A stretch of DNA of 59,478 nucleotides from positions 1 to 59,478 of the forward strand of contig CAJOCQ010000010.1 of NCBI GenBank assembly GCA_905233135.1. The letters are read 5' to 3'. Positions 1-7,747 of this stretch are shown here, one piece after another. A model generated the notes under the pieces. That model was not told the origin of the DNA and searched no databases. It worked only from the letters and a program-made list of their open reading frames with translations. Source of the stretch: an uncultured Selenomonadaceae bacterium (GTDB lineage: Bacteria > Bacillota > Negativicutes > Selenomonadales > Selenomonadaceae). The stretch's first letter is position 1; each line of letters begins with the position of its first letter. Made by a program: the position numbers and the translations under genes.

Positions 1-1185
1 TTTGCGGTATTTCGGATGGGCACGCACATACCCGTACCGGGCGTAGATCCGACGGCGATAGAAAGATTGTTTGAAAACGGCAGCTTATTCGGGCTGCTGG
101 ATTTATTTAGCGGCGGCGCGTTCAGCAAATTTAGTATCTTCGCAATGAGTATCACGCCGTATATCAACGCGGCGATAATAATGCAGTTGCTGACGGTAGT
201 ATTGCCGACGCTGGAACAATGGAGCAAGGAAGGCGCGGAAGGGCACAAAAAAACCACGAAGGTAACGCGGCAATTAACGGTAGTACTTGCGTTCTTCCAA
301 GCGTTGGGAATGTCGATAGGCTTAAAAGCGGCGATACTGAATCCGAATCCCGTCAATATCTTAATCATAGCGATAACATTGACGGCAGGGACAACGCTTT
401 TAATGTGGATAGGCGAACAAATCACGGCGCAGGGCGTAGGCAATGGAATTTCATTAATAATCTTCGCGGGAATAGTGGCGGCGTTGCCAAAAAATATTGG
501 TATCATTTACGAATACCTGCGCGCGGGGACAATAAATTATTTTAGCGTGGTATTCTTCGCAATAATAGCGGTATCAATGATCGTGTTTGTAATATACGTG
601 GAGGCGGGCTATCGTCGAGTGCCGATAACGTATGCAAAGCGCGTAGTAGGCAGCAGAGCATACGGCGGGCATACATCGCACATACCGCTGAAAGTGAATC
701 AAGCGGGCGTCATACCAATAATTTTTGCGTCGAGCGTGTTAATGTTCCCGCTTACAGTTGCGCAATTTGTGGAAAATACAACGATAAAAGAAATAGCGGC
801 GTACCTGCAATGGGGGACGCCTTTGCAAACTACAATTTACGTTGTGCTGATAGTATTTTTTACATACTTTTATACGGCGGTAACGGTAAAAATTCCCGAT
901 ATGGCGGAAAATCTGAAAAAGTTCGGCGGCTTTGTACCGGGCATAAGACCCGGACAACCGACGGCGGATTATATTGACTACGTTTTGACGAGATTAACTT
1001 TAGCGGGCTCAATCTTTTTATCGTTTATAGCGGTATTGCCGAATTTAATAGCGGGCGCGACGAACATTCAAGGCGTATACTTCGGCGGCACGGCGTTATT
1101 AATCGTGGTAAGTGTAGCGTTGCATACAATGAAACAAATTGAGGCAATGGTCGTTATGCGGCACTATGAAGGCTTTATGAAGTAG
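1..1185 (+). CDS. secY: Protein translocase subunit SecY, 5'-partial
   Basis: Pore subunit of the SecYEG channel in the cytoplasmic membrane; it moves unfolded preproteins outward and membrane proteins sideways. The frame is open from base 1, and the residues before the first visible Met (FAVFR) fit the family, so the gene starts upstream and roughly 25-30 N-terminal residues are missing. Visible family features are the plug-region motif RMGTHIPVPGVD, the segment ITPYINAAIIMQLL, GEQITAQGVGNGIS, and the C-terminal loop RPGQPTADYID before the last helices. About ten hydrophobic segments can be traced. It is followed by adk, the usual spc-operon order. Very secure identification. Confidence 0.97.
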   Translation, partial: FAVFRMGTHIPVPGVDPTAIERLFENGSLFGLLDLFSGGAFSKFSIFAMSITPYINAAIIMQLLTVVLPTLEQWSKEGAEGHKKTTKVTRQLTVVLAFFQALGMSIGLKAAILNPNPVNILIIAITLTAGTTLLMWIGEQITAQGVGNGISLIIFAGIVAALPKNIGIIYEYLRAGTINYFSVVFFAIIAVSMIVFVIYVEAGYRRVPITYAKRVVGSRAYGGHTSHIPLKVNQAGVIPIIFASSVLMFPLTVAQFVENTTIKEIAAYLQWGTPLQTTIYVVLIVFFTYFYTAVTVKIPDMAENLKKFGGFVPGIRPGQPTADYIDYVLTRLTLAGSIFLSFIAVLPNLIAGATNIQGVYFGGTALLIVVSVALHTMKQIEAMVVMRHYEGFMK

Positions 1186-1239
1186 GTTTTAGGCGTTAGG
1201 ACTTTTTCCTAAAACCTAGCACCTAGCACCTAGCACCTA
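1185..1239. repeat. Heptad palindromic intergenic repeat (secY-adk)
   Basis: The gap holds TTTTAGG-type words on the left and three successive CCTAGCA heptads on the right, so the two halves can fold into a hairpin. It belongs to a dispersed family seen in many gaps here. It is followed directly by the leader GCGACTGAAAGGAGC, which supplies the adk ribosome binding site. Confidence 0.7.
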
Positions 1240-1266
1240 AAAAAGCGACTGAAAGGAGCTTTTTCA

Positions 1267-1920
1267 ATGCAACTGATATTAATGGGACCGCCCGGAGCCG
1301 GAAAAGGTACGCAGGCGGCGGAATTGGTAAAAAAATTTTCAATCCCGCAAATATCAACGGGCGATATGTTTCGCGCGGCAGTCAAAGAAGGTACAGAACT
1401 CGGCAAAAAGGCTGAAGCTTGTATGAAGAGCGGCGCGTTGGTACCTGATGAAGTTACCATTGGAATTGTTAAGGAGCGTTTAAGTAAGGAAGACTGCGCG
1501 AAGGGCTTTATACTGGACGGGTTCCCGCGCACTGTCGAACAAGCGGACGCGCTTGAAAAAATTTTAAGTGATTTAGGAAAAAATTTAAGTTGCGTGTTAA
1601 ATATTCACGTACCATTTGAAGATTTAATTGAGCGTGCAACAGGGCGCAGAATTTGCAAAAAGTGCGGCGCAACCTACCACGTTAAATTTAATCCGACAAA
1701 GACTGAAAATATTTGCGATAATTGCGGCGGCGAACTTTACCAACGCGCGGACGATACAGCCGAAACTATGAAAAATCGTTTGAGCGTGTATGAAGCGTCA
1801 ACGCGCCCTTTGATTGAATACTATAAAAAAGCAGGAAAATACACCGAGATAGACGGCAGGCAACCAATCGACAAAGTAACTGCAGACTTGGTGAAAGTTT
1901 TGTCATCGGTGCAAGATTGA
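1267..1920 (+). CDS. adk: Adenylate kinase (zinc LID type)
   Basis: Converts AMP + ATP to two ADP in the cytosol. The P-loop [10 protein letters not shown] lies at residues 7-16, followed by the AMP-site motif STGDMFR and DGFPRT near 84-89. The LID carries four cysteines at 130, 133, 150 and 153, the zinc-finger form typical of Gram-positive-type enzymes; 217 residues is the normal length. AAAGGAG stands eight bases before the ATG. The usual next genes of this operon, map (methionine aminopeptidase) and a KOW-domain gene, are absent: infA starts only ten bases after the adk stop. Confidence 0.97.
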   Translation: MQLILMGPPGAGKGTQAAELVKKFSIPQISTGDMFRAAVKEGTELGKKAEACMKSGALVPDEVTIGIVKERLSKEDCAKGFILDGFPRTVEQADALEKILSDLGKNLSCVLNIHVPFEDLIERATGRRICKKCGATYHVKFNPTKTENICDNCGGELYQRADDTAETMKNRLSVYEASTRPLIEYYKKAGKYTEIDGRQPIDKVTADLVKVLSSVQD

Positions 1921-1930
1921 GGTTTTAGCG

Positions 1931-2149
1931 ATGTCAAAACAAGATGTTATTGAAGTTGAAGGCAAAGTCTTAGAAGCTTTGCCAAATGCAATGTTCCAAG
2001 TGCAGCTCGAAAACGGGCATACAGTTTTAGCGCACGTTTCAGGCAAAATCAGAATGAACTTTATCAGAATTTTGCCCGGCGACAAAGTTACTATCGAATT
2101 AACGCCGTATGACTTGACGCGCGGCAGAATCACTTATCGTTTTAAATAA
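1931..2149 (+). CDS. infA: Translation initiation factor IF-1
   Basis: Small S1/OB-fold protein that binds the ribosomal A site during initiation. The 72-residue length and the sequence [35 protein letters not shown] and [11 protein letters not shown] are the canonical bacterial IF-1 signature. It follows adk by ten bases and precedes the PhlG-like gene by 15, so all three are probably cotranscribed. Confidence 0.97.
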   Translation: MSKQDVIEVEGKVLEALPNAMFQVQLENGHTVLAHVSGKIRMNFIRILPGDKVTIELTPYDLTRGRITYRFK

Positions 2150-2164
2150 TTTGGAGAAATTTAA

Positions 2165-2965
2165 ATGCAGTTATTCACAGGAAAAAAAGTTGGCGTAAGC
2201 AAGGAAGAAAAATCCCTTCCCTACTACAAATATTTTGAACGTGAATTGGCAAAAATCCCCGAAGAAAAAATAAAAATTCTCGAAAAACCGTCGGCAATAC
2301 CGGCGGTTTCTTTTGCGGAAAAAAATTTATTTTTGGCGGGCGAAGATAAAAATTTTTGCCAAACAGGTTACGGCGTCGCGCAGGACGGCAGCGGCTTTGT
2401 CTGCAATGAAACTTATATGCCGAGCGTTACAAGTGAAATGCTTGATTGGTGGTTTGCGTGGCACAGCGTCGGCGCAGATTTGCGCTATAAAATTTGGGAT
2501 AACGAGGATCATTATTTTGCACGCGCGGATAACGCCGCTTATGTTTGCAACCCCGAAATTCCCGTAAATCAGAAAACTTGGGGCGTTAATCACTACATTT
2601 TGGAAGATATTGGCAACGGCGCGGAATTTGTAAAACTTTGTTTTAAACGTCCAAAAGATTTCGGCTACGATGAAAAAATTATCGGCAGTGCAACTTGTCA
2701 ATCTTTAGTTTGTGCAATAGGCGCGGGGAATTGCGCGGCGGCAATGACGCATAAATGGTACGCTTACAAGGACGGCGTTAATTTCTGTTCAAGATTTTGG
2801 ATAGGTTACGCGGAAGTTGACGGCAAAATTATTTGTACGTTGCCTGAAGGCGTAAAAATTCCCGTTGAAGTTGCAAAAGGCTTGTTCGCTCATAATATCA
2901 AAGAATTTTCAAACTTGGCGGCAATATTGCCTGAAGTTTACGCTGAAAATAAAGATAATTTTTAA
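2165..2965 (+). CDS. PhlG/phloretin-hydrolase-like metal-dependent C-C hydrolase
   Basis: Resembles the DAPG hydrolase (PhlG) family, zinc enzymes that cleave the carbon-carbon bond between an acyl group and a phloroglucinol ring, as in diacetylphloroglucinol or phloretin breakdown. The sequence shows MPSVTSEMLDWWFAWH (residues 85-100), DLRYKIWDNEDHYFAR and GVNHYILEDIG. Candidate metal ligands H116, E147, H243 and E247 keep two of the spacings I recall for PhlG (31 and 4 residues). At 266 residues it is near family length. Its place is odd: between infA and rpmJ, 15 bases after infA and ahead of a hairpin and a repeat. The substrate is unknown; a plant polyphenol or acylphloroglucinol would suit a gut or rumen bacterium, but that is inference. 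Confidence 0.8.
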   Translation: MQLFTGKKVGVSKEEKSLPYYKYFERELAKIPEEKIKILEKPSAIPAVSFAEKNLFLAGEDKNFCQTGYGVAQDGSGFVCNETYMPSVTSEMLDWWFAWHSVGADLRYKIWDNEDHYFARADNAAYVCNPEIPVNQKTWGVNHYILEDIGNGAEFVKLCFKRPKDFGYDEKIIGSATCQSLVCAIGAGNCAAAMTHKWYAYKDGVNFCSRFWIGYAEVDGKIICTLPEGVKIPVEVAKGLFAHNIKEFSNLAAILPEVYAENKDNF

Positions 2966-3000
2966 GACACAAGGTACAAGTCACTAGGTACTAGACATTA

Positions 3001-3025
3001 GGGGGGCGCACAGGACGTGCGCCCC
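3001..3025 (+). terminator. GC-rich hairpin after the PhlG-like gene
   Basis: GGGGCGCACAGGACGTGCGCCCC forms an eight-to-nine-pair stem 36 bases after the stop. No strong T tract follows, so termination is possible but not certain. Almost the same stem (GGGCGCAC/GTGCGCCC) is used after codY near 52.0 kb, where it does have a T-rich tail. Confidence 0.5.
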
Positions 3026-3095
3026 GTAAAAACTCGCGCAGGATGCGCGGCAAATTTTTATTGCTACGCTTATAATTGCAACTCGTCAATGCTGG

Positions 3096-3278
3096 TAATA
3101 CGCCCGTCACTAAAGCCGCAGCTTGACCTTTTTTAGAAGCGTAGGAAAAAGTTGGAGCCCCAAAGGGGGCATCCAGTTACTAAGTGCGTATCAGACCTTA
3201 GCGGCCCTGACGGGCGAAAAAAAGCACTTTTTCTTTGGTTCTTTCTTTTTTTGCTTTGGAAAAAAAAAAGAACATTTT
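3096..3278 (+). repeat. 183-bp dispersed intergenic repeat, copy 1
   Basis: Starts TAATACGCCCGTCACTAAAG and ends in a T-rich/A-rich hairpin built on the loop GCTTTGG. Inside, CGCCCGTCA near the left end is exactly complementary to TGACGGGCG about 110 bases on, so the transcript can fold into one long closed structure followed by a terminator-like hairpin. Copies of the same length lie at 8860-9042 (+) and 36068-36250 (-). No open frame is conserved. It sits between the PhlG-like gene and the rpmJ promoter, splitting the ribosomal operon. Confidence 0.85.
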
Positions 3279-3330
3279 AAATAAAAAAAACTTAAAACTA
3301 AAAAATTAAAATTAAAAAATAAAAAAATTG

Positions 3331-3359
3331 TAGACAAAATCAAAAAAATATGTTACATT
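3331..3359 (+). promoter_or_regulatory. Predicted sigma-70 promoter for rpmJ-rplQ
   Basis: TAGACA (-35), a 17-base spacer and an extended -10 TGTTACATT lie just ahead of the rpmJ leader, behind a very A/T-rich stretch that could act as an UP element. It would restart transcription of the ribosomal genes after the inserted PhlG-like gene and repeat. Matches are four of six at the -10, so moderate confidence. Confidence 0.5.
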
Positions 3360-3385
3360 ACTGATTCGTTAAGGAGGCGGTAAAT

Positions 3386-3499
3386 TTGAAAGTAAAACCG
3401 TCAGTAAAACGCCTTTGCGACAAATGCAAAATTATTAAACGCAAAGGGCGTGTAATGGTTATTTGTGAAAATCCCAAGCACAAACAGCGTCAGGGATAA
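3386..3499 (+). CDS. rpmJ: 50S ribosomal protein L36
   Basis: A 37-residue protein with TTG start, reading [20 protein letters not shown] and ending NPKHKQRQG. It has the zinc-binding C-x2-C...C...H pattern of the C+ form of L36. AAGGAGG lies five bases ahead of the TTG. L36 sits in the large subunit near the base of the L7/L12 stalk region. It is 24 bases upstream of rpsM, as in most Firmicutes spc/alpha operons. Confidence 0.95.
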   Translation: MKVKPSVKRLCDKCKIIKRKGRVMVICENPKHKQRQG

Positions 3500-3523
3500 T
3501 TTTTTTGAGGAGGTGAAAATTTT

Positions 3524-3895
3524 ATGGCACGTATAGCCGGTGTAGATTTGCCACGTGATAAGAGAATTGAATACGCATTGACGTATATTTTTGGAATTGG
3601 GCTTCCCACTTCACAAAAAATTTTGGAAATGACGGGGGTCAATCCCAATACCCGCACAAAAGACCTCACGGATGATGAAGTTGTAAAACTTCGTGATGCC
3701 ATCGACCATAATTTCGTTGTCGAAGGTGACCTTCGCCGCGATATTCAGATGGACATTAAGCGACTCATTGATATTGGCTGCTATCGCGGACGCCGCCACC
3801 GTCTTGGTCTTCCGGTTCGTGGACAAAACACCAAAAATAATGCTCGTACTCGTAAAGGTCCCAAAAAGCTTGTACAAGGCAAAAAGAAGGACTAA
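3524..3895 (+). CDS. rpsM: 30S ribosomal protein S13
   Basis: Head protein of the small subunit that contacts the P-site tRNA and the B1 bridges. The sequence [20 protein letters not shown], the helix-turn-helix-like YIFGIG, and the basic tail [17 protein letters not shown] are canonical; 123 residues is the normal length. A GAGGAGGTGA ribosome binding site precedes the ATG. Part of the alpha operon rpsM-rpsK-rpsD-rpoA-rplQ. Confidence 0.98.
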   Translation: MARIAGVDLPRDKRIEYALTYIFGIGLPTSQKILEMTGVNPNTRTKDLTDDEVVKLRDAIDHNFVVEGDLRRDIQMDIKRLIDIGCYRGRRHRLGLPVRGQNTKNNARTRKGPKKLVQGKKKD

Positions 3896-3963
3896 GGATT
3901 AAGGGCTAAGGGTTAAAGGGTAAGAAATTTACCTTAAACACGAATTAAGGAGGCAAAAAAACT

Positions 3964-4356
3964 GTGGCAACTAAAAGAACAGTTCGCAAACAGAAAAAAG
4001 TTCGCAAGAATATTGAATACGGCGTGGCGCATATCAGCTCCACGTTTAATAATACAATCGTAACTATTACCGATAAAAGCGGCAACGCCCTTTCTTGGGC
4101 AAGTGCAGGCGGCTTGGGTTTTCGCGGCTCCCGTAAAAGTACACCTTTTGCGGCTCAACAAGCAGCGGAAGTTGCAGCAAAGGCGGCTATGGAACACGGC
4201 TTGAAACAAGTTGAAGTTTATGTTAAAGGTCCCGGCGCAGGGCGTGAAGCGGCTATCCGTTCATTGCAGGCAACAGGGCTTGAAGTCAATATGATTAAAG
4301 ATGTTACGCCAATTCCGCACAACGGCTGCCGCCCGCCTAAACGCAGAAGAGTTTAA
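3964..4356 (+). CDS. rpsK: 30S ribosomal protein S11
   Basis: Platform protein of the small subunit at the E site. It begins at GTG after AAGGAGG. Diagnostic stretches are [38 protein letters not shown] and the C-terminal [17 protein letters not shown]; length 130 is usual. The gap before it (3896-3925) carries half of a heptad-type repeat (GGGCTAA/GGGTTAA words). Confidence 0.98.
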   Translation: MATKRTVRKQKKVRKNIEYGVAHISSTFNNTIVTITDKSGNALSWASAGGLGFRGSRKSTPFAAQQAAEVAAKAAMEHGLKQVEVYVKGPGAGREAAIRSLQATGLEVNMIKDVTPIPHNGCRPPKRRRV

Positions 4357-4371
4357 TGGAGGTATTTTTTT

Positions 4372-4965
4372 ATGGCAATAGATAGAGTACCTGATTTAAA
4401 ACGCTGCCGCTCTCTCGGTATTGAACCCGCCGTTATCGGGCGTGCGCGTCAATCCAAGCGTAAAGCGCAACGCATTCAGCGTAAAGTCAGTGAATACGGT
4501 TTACAGCTTAAAGAAAAGCAAAAAGCTAAATTTATTTACGGTGTCCTTGAACGTCAATTCAGAAATTACTACGAAAAAGCTAAAACAATGCAAGGCGTTA
4601 CAGGCGAAAATCTTTTAATACTTTTGGAACGCCGCATTGACAATGTTATTTTCCGTCTCGGCTTCGCAAATACACGCCGTCAAGCGCGTCAAATTGTTCG
4701 TCACGGTCATATTACCGTCAACGGTAAACGCCTCGATATTCCTTCAGCTCTCGTTAAAGTCGGCGACGTTGTCGAAGTTTGCGAAAAAAGCCAATCCAAC
4801 GAACTTTTTAAAGCTATGAAGGAAACTAACAACGCACTTAGCGCACCCGCGTGGCTTGAATCAGATCAAACTGCTTTAAAAGGTAATGTTGTAAGATTCC
4901 CGAGCCGCGATGAAATTGACGTTCCGATTAATGAACAATCTATCATTGAATTGTACTCCAGATAA
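4372..4965 (+). CDS. rpsD: 30S ribosomal protein S4
   Basis: Primary 16S rRNA-binding assembly protein and, in many bacteria, translational repressor of the alpha operon. The S4 RNA-binding domain is clear at about residues 90-155 ([34 protein letters not shown]). The N terminus [16 protein letters not shown] lacks the four-cysteine zinc site of the C+ form, and its wording matches the S4 of Negativicutes as I remember it. 197 residues; ATG after GGAGG. Confidence 0.97.
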   Translation: MAIDRVPDLKRCRSLGIEPAVIGRARQSKRKAQRIQRKVSEYGLQLKEKQKAKFIYGVLERQFRNYYEKAKTMQGVTGENLLILLERRIDNVIFRLGFANTRRQARQIVRHGHITVNGKRLDIPSALVKVGDVVEVCEKSQSNELFKAMKETNNALSAPAWLESDQTALKGNVVRFPSRDEIDVPINEQSIIELYSR

Positions 4966-4997
4966 TATCTGCCCGTTTGTAAATTTTTTTGTCAGCA

Positions 4998-5066
4998 AGT
5001 TAGAAGTTAGGATTTAGGCGCAGGGAAAATTTCCCTAATCCCTAACCCCTAGCCCCTAACCCCTGA
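4998..5066. repeat. Heptad palindromic intergenic repeat (rpsD-rpoA)
   Basis: The clearest heptad example: left-arm units such as TTAGAAG, TTAGGAT, TTAGGCG, a turn at CAGGGAAAATTTCCCT, then right-arm units TAATCCC, TAACCCC, TAGCCCC, TAACCCC. Left and right arms are imperfect complements, giving one long hairpin with seven-base periodicity. It sits inside an operon, so it probably modulates rather than ends transcription. Confidence 0.75.
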
Positions 5067-5094
5067 ATCAAACAGGCAGGAGGTTTATTGTTAG

Positions 5095-6117
5095 ATGACG
5101 GACATCGAAACGAAAATCGAAATAGAAGAACTTAGCCCCGACGGGCGTTACGGGCGTTTTGTCTGCGAGCCGTTAAATCCCGGCTACGGGCATACAATCG
5201 GCAACGGGTTGCGCCGAATGCTTTTATCTTCGCTTGAAGGCGCGGCGGTTACTTCAATAAAAATTGACGGCATACTCCACGAATTTTCAACAATTACGGG
5301 CGTTGTCGAAGACGTTACAAATATTGTGCTGAATATCAAACAACTTTGCTTGCGTATGGAAGGCGACGAGCCGCATACTGTCAGAATTGACATTGACGGC
5401 GAAAAAGACGTTATTAAAGACGTTACAGGCGCGGATGTTATCTGCGATGCCGACGTTGAAGTTGTCAATAAAGATTTGCATATTGCAACCGTAAACGAAA
5501 AAGGACAGTTGCATATGGAAATGAGAGTTGAGCACGGTTACGGCTATGTTTCAGCCGATAAAAATAAACGCGATGACGACGTTATTGGCACAATTCCGAT
5601 TGACTCAATTTTTTCGCCAATTCTGCGCGTAAGCTACGCCGTACAAGATACGCGCGTTGGCAACGTAATGGACTATGATAAATTAATTTTGGAAGTTTGG
5701 ACTAACGGCACAATCAGCCCCGATGCGGCAATTTCTAAGGCGGCTGAAATTTTTATAGCGAATTTGAAACTTTTCCAAAATATTGAAGAAGTTCACCCCG
5801 AAGAAGTTGCCAAAGTTGAAGAAGAAAATACCGATTTGTTGCCGCAACAAAACGTTGTTGTACAAGATTCGCCCGAAGATGAATCCAAAAAAATTCTCAA
5901 TACTACTATTGAAGATTTAGATTTATCAGTAAGATCTTTCAACTGCTTAAAGCGCGCAGGTATCAGCGTTGTCGGCGATTTGGTTGCAAGGTCTGAAGAA
6001 GATATGATGAAAGTTCGCAATTTGGGGCGGAAATCTTTGGAAGAAGTCAAAAAGAAATTGGAGGAAATGTGCTTATCATTTAAACCCGAAGATGATACTT
6101 TTCCGCCAGAAGAATAA
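5095..6117 (+). CDS. rpoA: DNA-directed RNA polymerase subunit alpha
   Basis: The dimeric alpha subunit scaffolds beta and beta prime through its N-terminal domain and contacts UP elements and activators through its C-terminal domain. N-terminal motifs are EPLNPGYGHTIGNGLRRMLL and the dimerisation strands; the C-terminal helix-hairpin-helix reads SVRSFNCLKRAG...RNLGRKSLEEVKKKL. It has 340 residues against about 315 usually; the excess is an acidic inter-domain linker (about residues 232-265, rich in E and D) and an acidic tail ending TFPPEE. ATG after AGGAGG. Confidence 0.97.
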   Translation: MTDIETKIEIEELSPDGRYGRFVCEPLNPGYGHTIGNGLRRMLLSSLEGAAVTSIKIDGILHEFSTITGVVEDVTNIVLNIKQLCLRMEGDEPHTVRIDIDGEKDVIKDVTGADVICDADVEVVNKDLHIATVNEKGQLHMEMRVEHGYGYVSADKNKRDDDVIGTIPIDSIFSPILRVSYAVQDTRVGNVMDYDKLILEVWTNGTISPDAAISKAAEIFIANLKLFQNIEEVHPEEVAKVEEENTDLLPQQNVVVQDSPEDESKKILNTTIEDLDLSVRSFNCLKRAGISVVGDLVARSEEDMMKVRNLGRKSLEEVKKKLEEMCLSFKPEDDTFPPEE

Positions 6118-6139
6118 ATTTTGAAGAGAGGATAACGTT

Positions 6140-6478
6140 ATGAGTTATAGAAAACTCGGCAAGAATACCGGCGCAAGAAAAGCGTTGTTTAAAAGTCTTC
6201 TCGCCGCACTTTTTACTCACGGGCGAATTGAAACAACCGAAGCACGCGCCAAAGAACTTCGCAAATTCGCCGAAAAAGTCATAACACTTGCAAAACGCGG
6301 CGACCTTGCAGCGCGCCGTTTGGCTATTCAAGCCGTTGCAAATGTTGAAGTCGTTCACAAAGTTTTTGAAGAAGTTCCCGAAAAATACGGCGACAGAACC
6401 GGCGGCTATACGCGCATTTTGAAACTTGGTCCGCGTCGCGGAGACGCCGCGCCAATGGTTTTAATGGAACTCGTTTAA
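6140..6478 (+). CDS. rplQ: 50S ribosomal protein L17
   Basis: Large-subunit protein near the peptide exit tunnel. [20 protein letters not shown], the motif [20 protein letters not shown] and the C-terminal [19 protein letters not shown] are canonical; 112 residues. Last gene of the alpha operon. The ecfA/truA/rplM genes that often follow in Firmicutes are not here; a separately promoted fatty-acid cluster begins instead. Confidence 0.98.
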   Translation: MSYRKLGKNTGARKALFKSLLAALFTHGRIETTEARAKELRKFAEKVITLAKRGDLAARRLAIQAVANVEVVHKVFEEVPEKYGDRTGGYTRILKLGPRRGDAAPMVLMELV

Positions 6479-6559
6479 TTTACGAAAAAATTTTTAAGCC
6501 GTTGCAGATTTTGAAACTATTTGAAAAGTTTTTGAAGAAATTAAAAAAATACGGCGGCT

Positions 6560-6575
6560 TTTAAACTAGTTTAAA
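6560..6575. promoter_or_regulatory. Perfect 16-bp palindrome upstream of fabG (candidate operator)
   Basis: TTTAAACTAGTTTAAA is a perfect inverted repeat ending five bases before the -35 of the predicted fabG promoter. Size and position suit a dimeric regulator such as a MarR-type FabT or DeoR-type FapR, but the sequence does not exactly match the consensus I recall for either. No other copy was noticed in the window. Confidence 0.45.
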
Positions 6576-6580
6576 TTAGC

Positions 6581-6609
6581 TGGACAATGATTATTGTTTG
6601 TGGTATATT
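6581..6609 (+). promoter_or_regulatory. Predicted sigma-70 promoter for the fab cluster
   Basis: TGGACA (-35, five of six), 17-base spacer, TATATT (-10, five of six). The implied transcription start (about 6616) would fall inside the GGGAGG preceding fabG, giving an extremely short leader. Either the leader is nearly absent or the true promoter is slightly upstream. Confidence 0.5.
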
Positions 6610-6632
6610 TCGGCGGGAGGTTTTTTTCGTTA

Positions 6633-7385
6633 ATGGTAGAAAAATTTTTAACCGAAAAAGTTGCACTGGTAACGGGAGCATCACGCGGAATAGGGCGTGC
6701 AGTTGCATTGAAACTTGCTGACGCGGGCGCAAAAGTCGCTATTAATTTTGCGGGAAATATTGAAAAAGCCGAAGAGGTTAAAGCCGAAATTGAATCACGC
6801 GGCGGCGAAGCTATCCTCGTTCAAGGCAAAGTTGATAATTTTGAAGTCGTCAACGCCATTGTAAAAAAAATCGTCGAAACGTGGGGAACAGTCGATATTC
6901 TGATTAACAACGCCGGTATTAATCGTGATAACCTTCTTTTGAGAATGACCGAAACGGAATTTGACGAAGTTATTGCAACAAATTTAAAGGGCGTTTTTAA
7001 CTGCACAAAGGCTGTAACGCGGATTATGATGAAACAACGCAGCGGCAAAATTGTTAATATGACTTCGGTTGTCGGCTTGACGGGCAACGCAGGGCAGGCT
7101 AATTACGCGGCGGCAAAATCGGGCATTATCGGTTTTACAAAATCTGTTGCAAAAGAATTGGCGGCGCGCGGCGTTACTGTTAATGCCATTGCGCCCGGCT
7201 TCATTACCACCGACATGACAGCTAAACTTCCCGAAAAAATTAAGGAAGAAACTTTAAATCAAATTCCAATTGGAAAATTCGGAACGCCCGAAGATGTTGC
7301 AAATTTGGCGGCGTTTTTAGTATCAGATCAAGCGGCTTACATTACCGGGCAAGTTATCAATGTTGACGGCGGAATGGCAATGTAA
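6633..7385 (+). CDS. fabG: 3-oxoacyl-[acyl-carrier-protein] reductase
   Basis: NADPH-dependent reduction of 3-ketoacyl-ACP in the type II fatty-acid elongation cycle. It is a short-chain dehydrogenase of 250 residues with nucleotide motif TGASRGIG (14-21), NNAG (92-95), catalytic S145, Y158 and K162 (NYAAAKSG), and the C-terminal VINVDGGMAM typical of FabG. The open frame extends 13 codons further upstream, but those codons overlap the promoter; the ATG at 6633 follows GGGAGG and gives the normal FabG length. First gene of fabG-acpP-fabK-fabF. Confidence 0.95.
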   Translation: MVEKFLTEKVALVTGASRGIGRAVALKLADAGAKVAINFAGNIEKAEEVKAEIESRGGEAILVQGKVDNFEVVNAIVKKIVETWGTVDILINNAGINRDNLLLRMTETEFDEVIATNLKGVFNCTKAVTRIMMKQRSGKIVNMTSVVGLTGNAGQANYAAAKSGIIGFTKSVAKELAARGVTVNAIAPGFITTDMTAKLPEKIKEETLNQIPIGKFGTPEDVANLAAFLVSDQAAYITGQVINVDGGMAM

Positions 7386-7436
7386 GGGCTGAAAACTAAG
7401 AACTAGGGGCTAAAGATTTGCAGGGGAGGTGTAATT

Positions 7437-7664
7437 GTGTCAACTTTTGAAAGAGTCAAAAAGATTGTTGTAGAACAACTCGGCGTTGAAGCCGACGAAG
7501 TTCAAATGTCTTCAACATTCGTTGACGATTTGGGCGCAGATTCGCTTGATATTGTCGAATTAATTATGGCATTTGAGGAAGAATTTAATATCGAAATTCC
7601 CGACGAAAAAGCCGAAAAAATTAAAACGGTTGAAGATGTTGTAAAATACATTGACGAAGTTTAA
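7437..7664 (+). CDS. acpP: Acyl carrier protein
   Basis: Small acidic helical protein carrying growing acyl chains on a 4'-phosphopantetheine arm. The attachment serine is S36 in the motif [10 protein letters not shown]. 75 residues, GTG start six bases after GGGGAGGTG. It ends [11 protein letters not shown], as usual. Placed between fabG and the FabK-like reductase, with a terminator directly after it. The short gap before it carries heptad-type words (ACTAAGA, ACTAGGG). Confidence 0.96.
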   Translation: MSTFERVKKIVVEQLGVEADEVQMSSTFVDDLGADSLDIVELIMAFEEEFNIEIPDEKAEKIKTVEDVVKYIDEV

Positions 7665-7687
7665 TAAAATACATTGCAAAAAAAATT

Positions 7688-7720
7688 AAATCCCGTGAAA
7701 GAACTTCGCGGGATTTTTTT
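7688..7720 (+). terminator. Intrinsic terminator after acpP
   Basis: AAATCCCGTGAA and TTCGCGGGATTT form a stem with a short AGAAC-type loop, followed by seven T. It lies between acpP and fabK, so acpP, needed in excess, may be more abundant than the downstream enzymes. Confidence 0.85.
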
Positions 7721-7747
7721 AAAATTACAAGAATTGGAGGTCTGCCT

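Noticed and set aside
219-545. 108-residue frame inside secY and the many other antisense or offset frames
   Set aside because: They overlap well-identified genes, lack ribosome binding sites and have non-protein-like composition.
6594-6632. Longer fabG start giving MFVVYFGGRFFSL
   Set aside because: These codons overlap the predicted -10 region and the GGGAGG ribosome binding site; the ATG at 6633 gives the normal family length.
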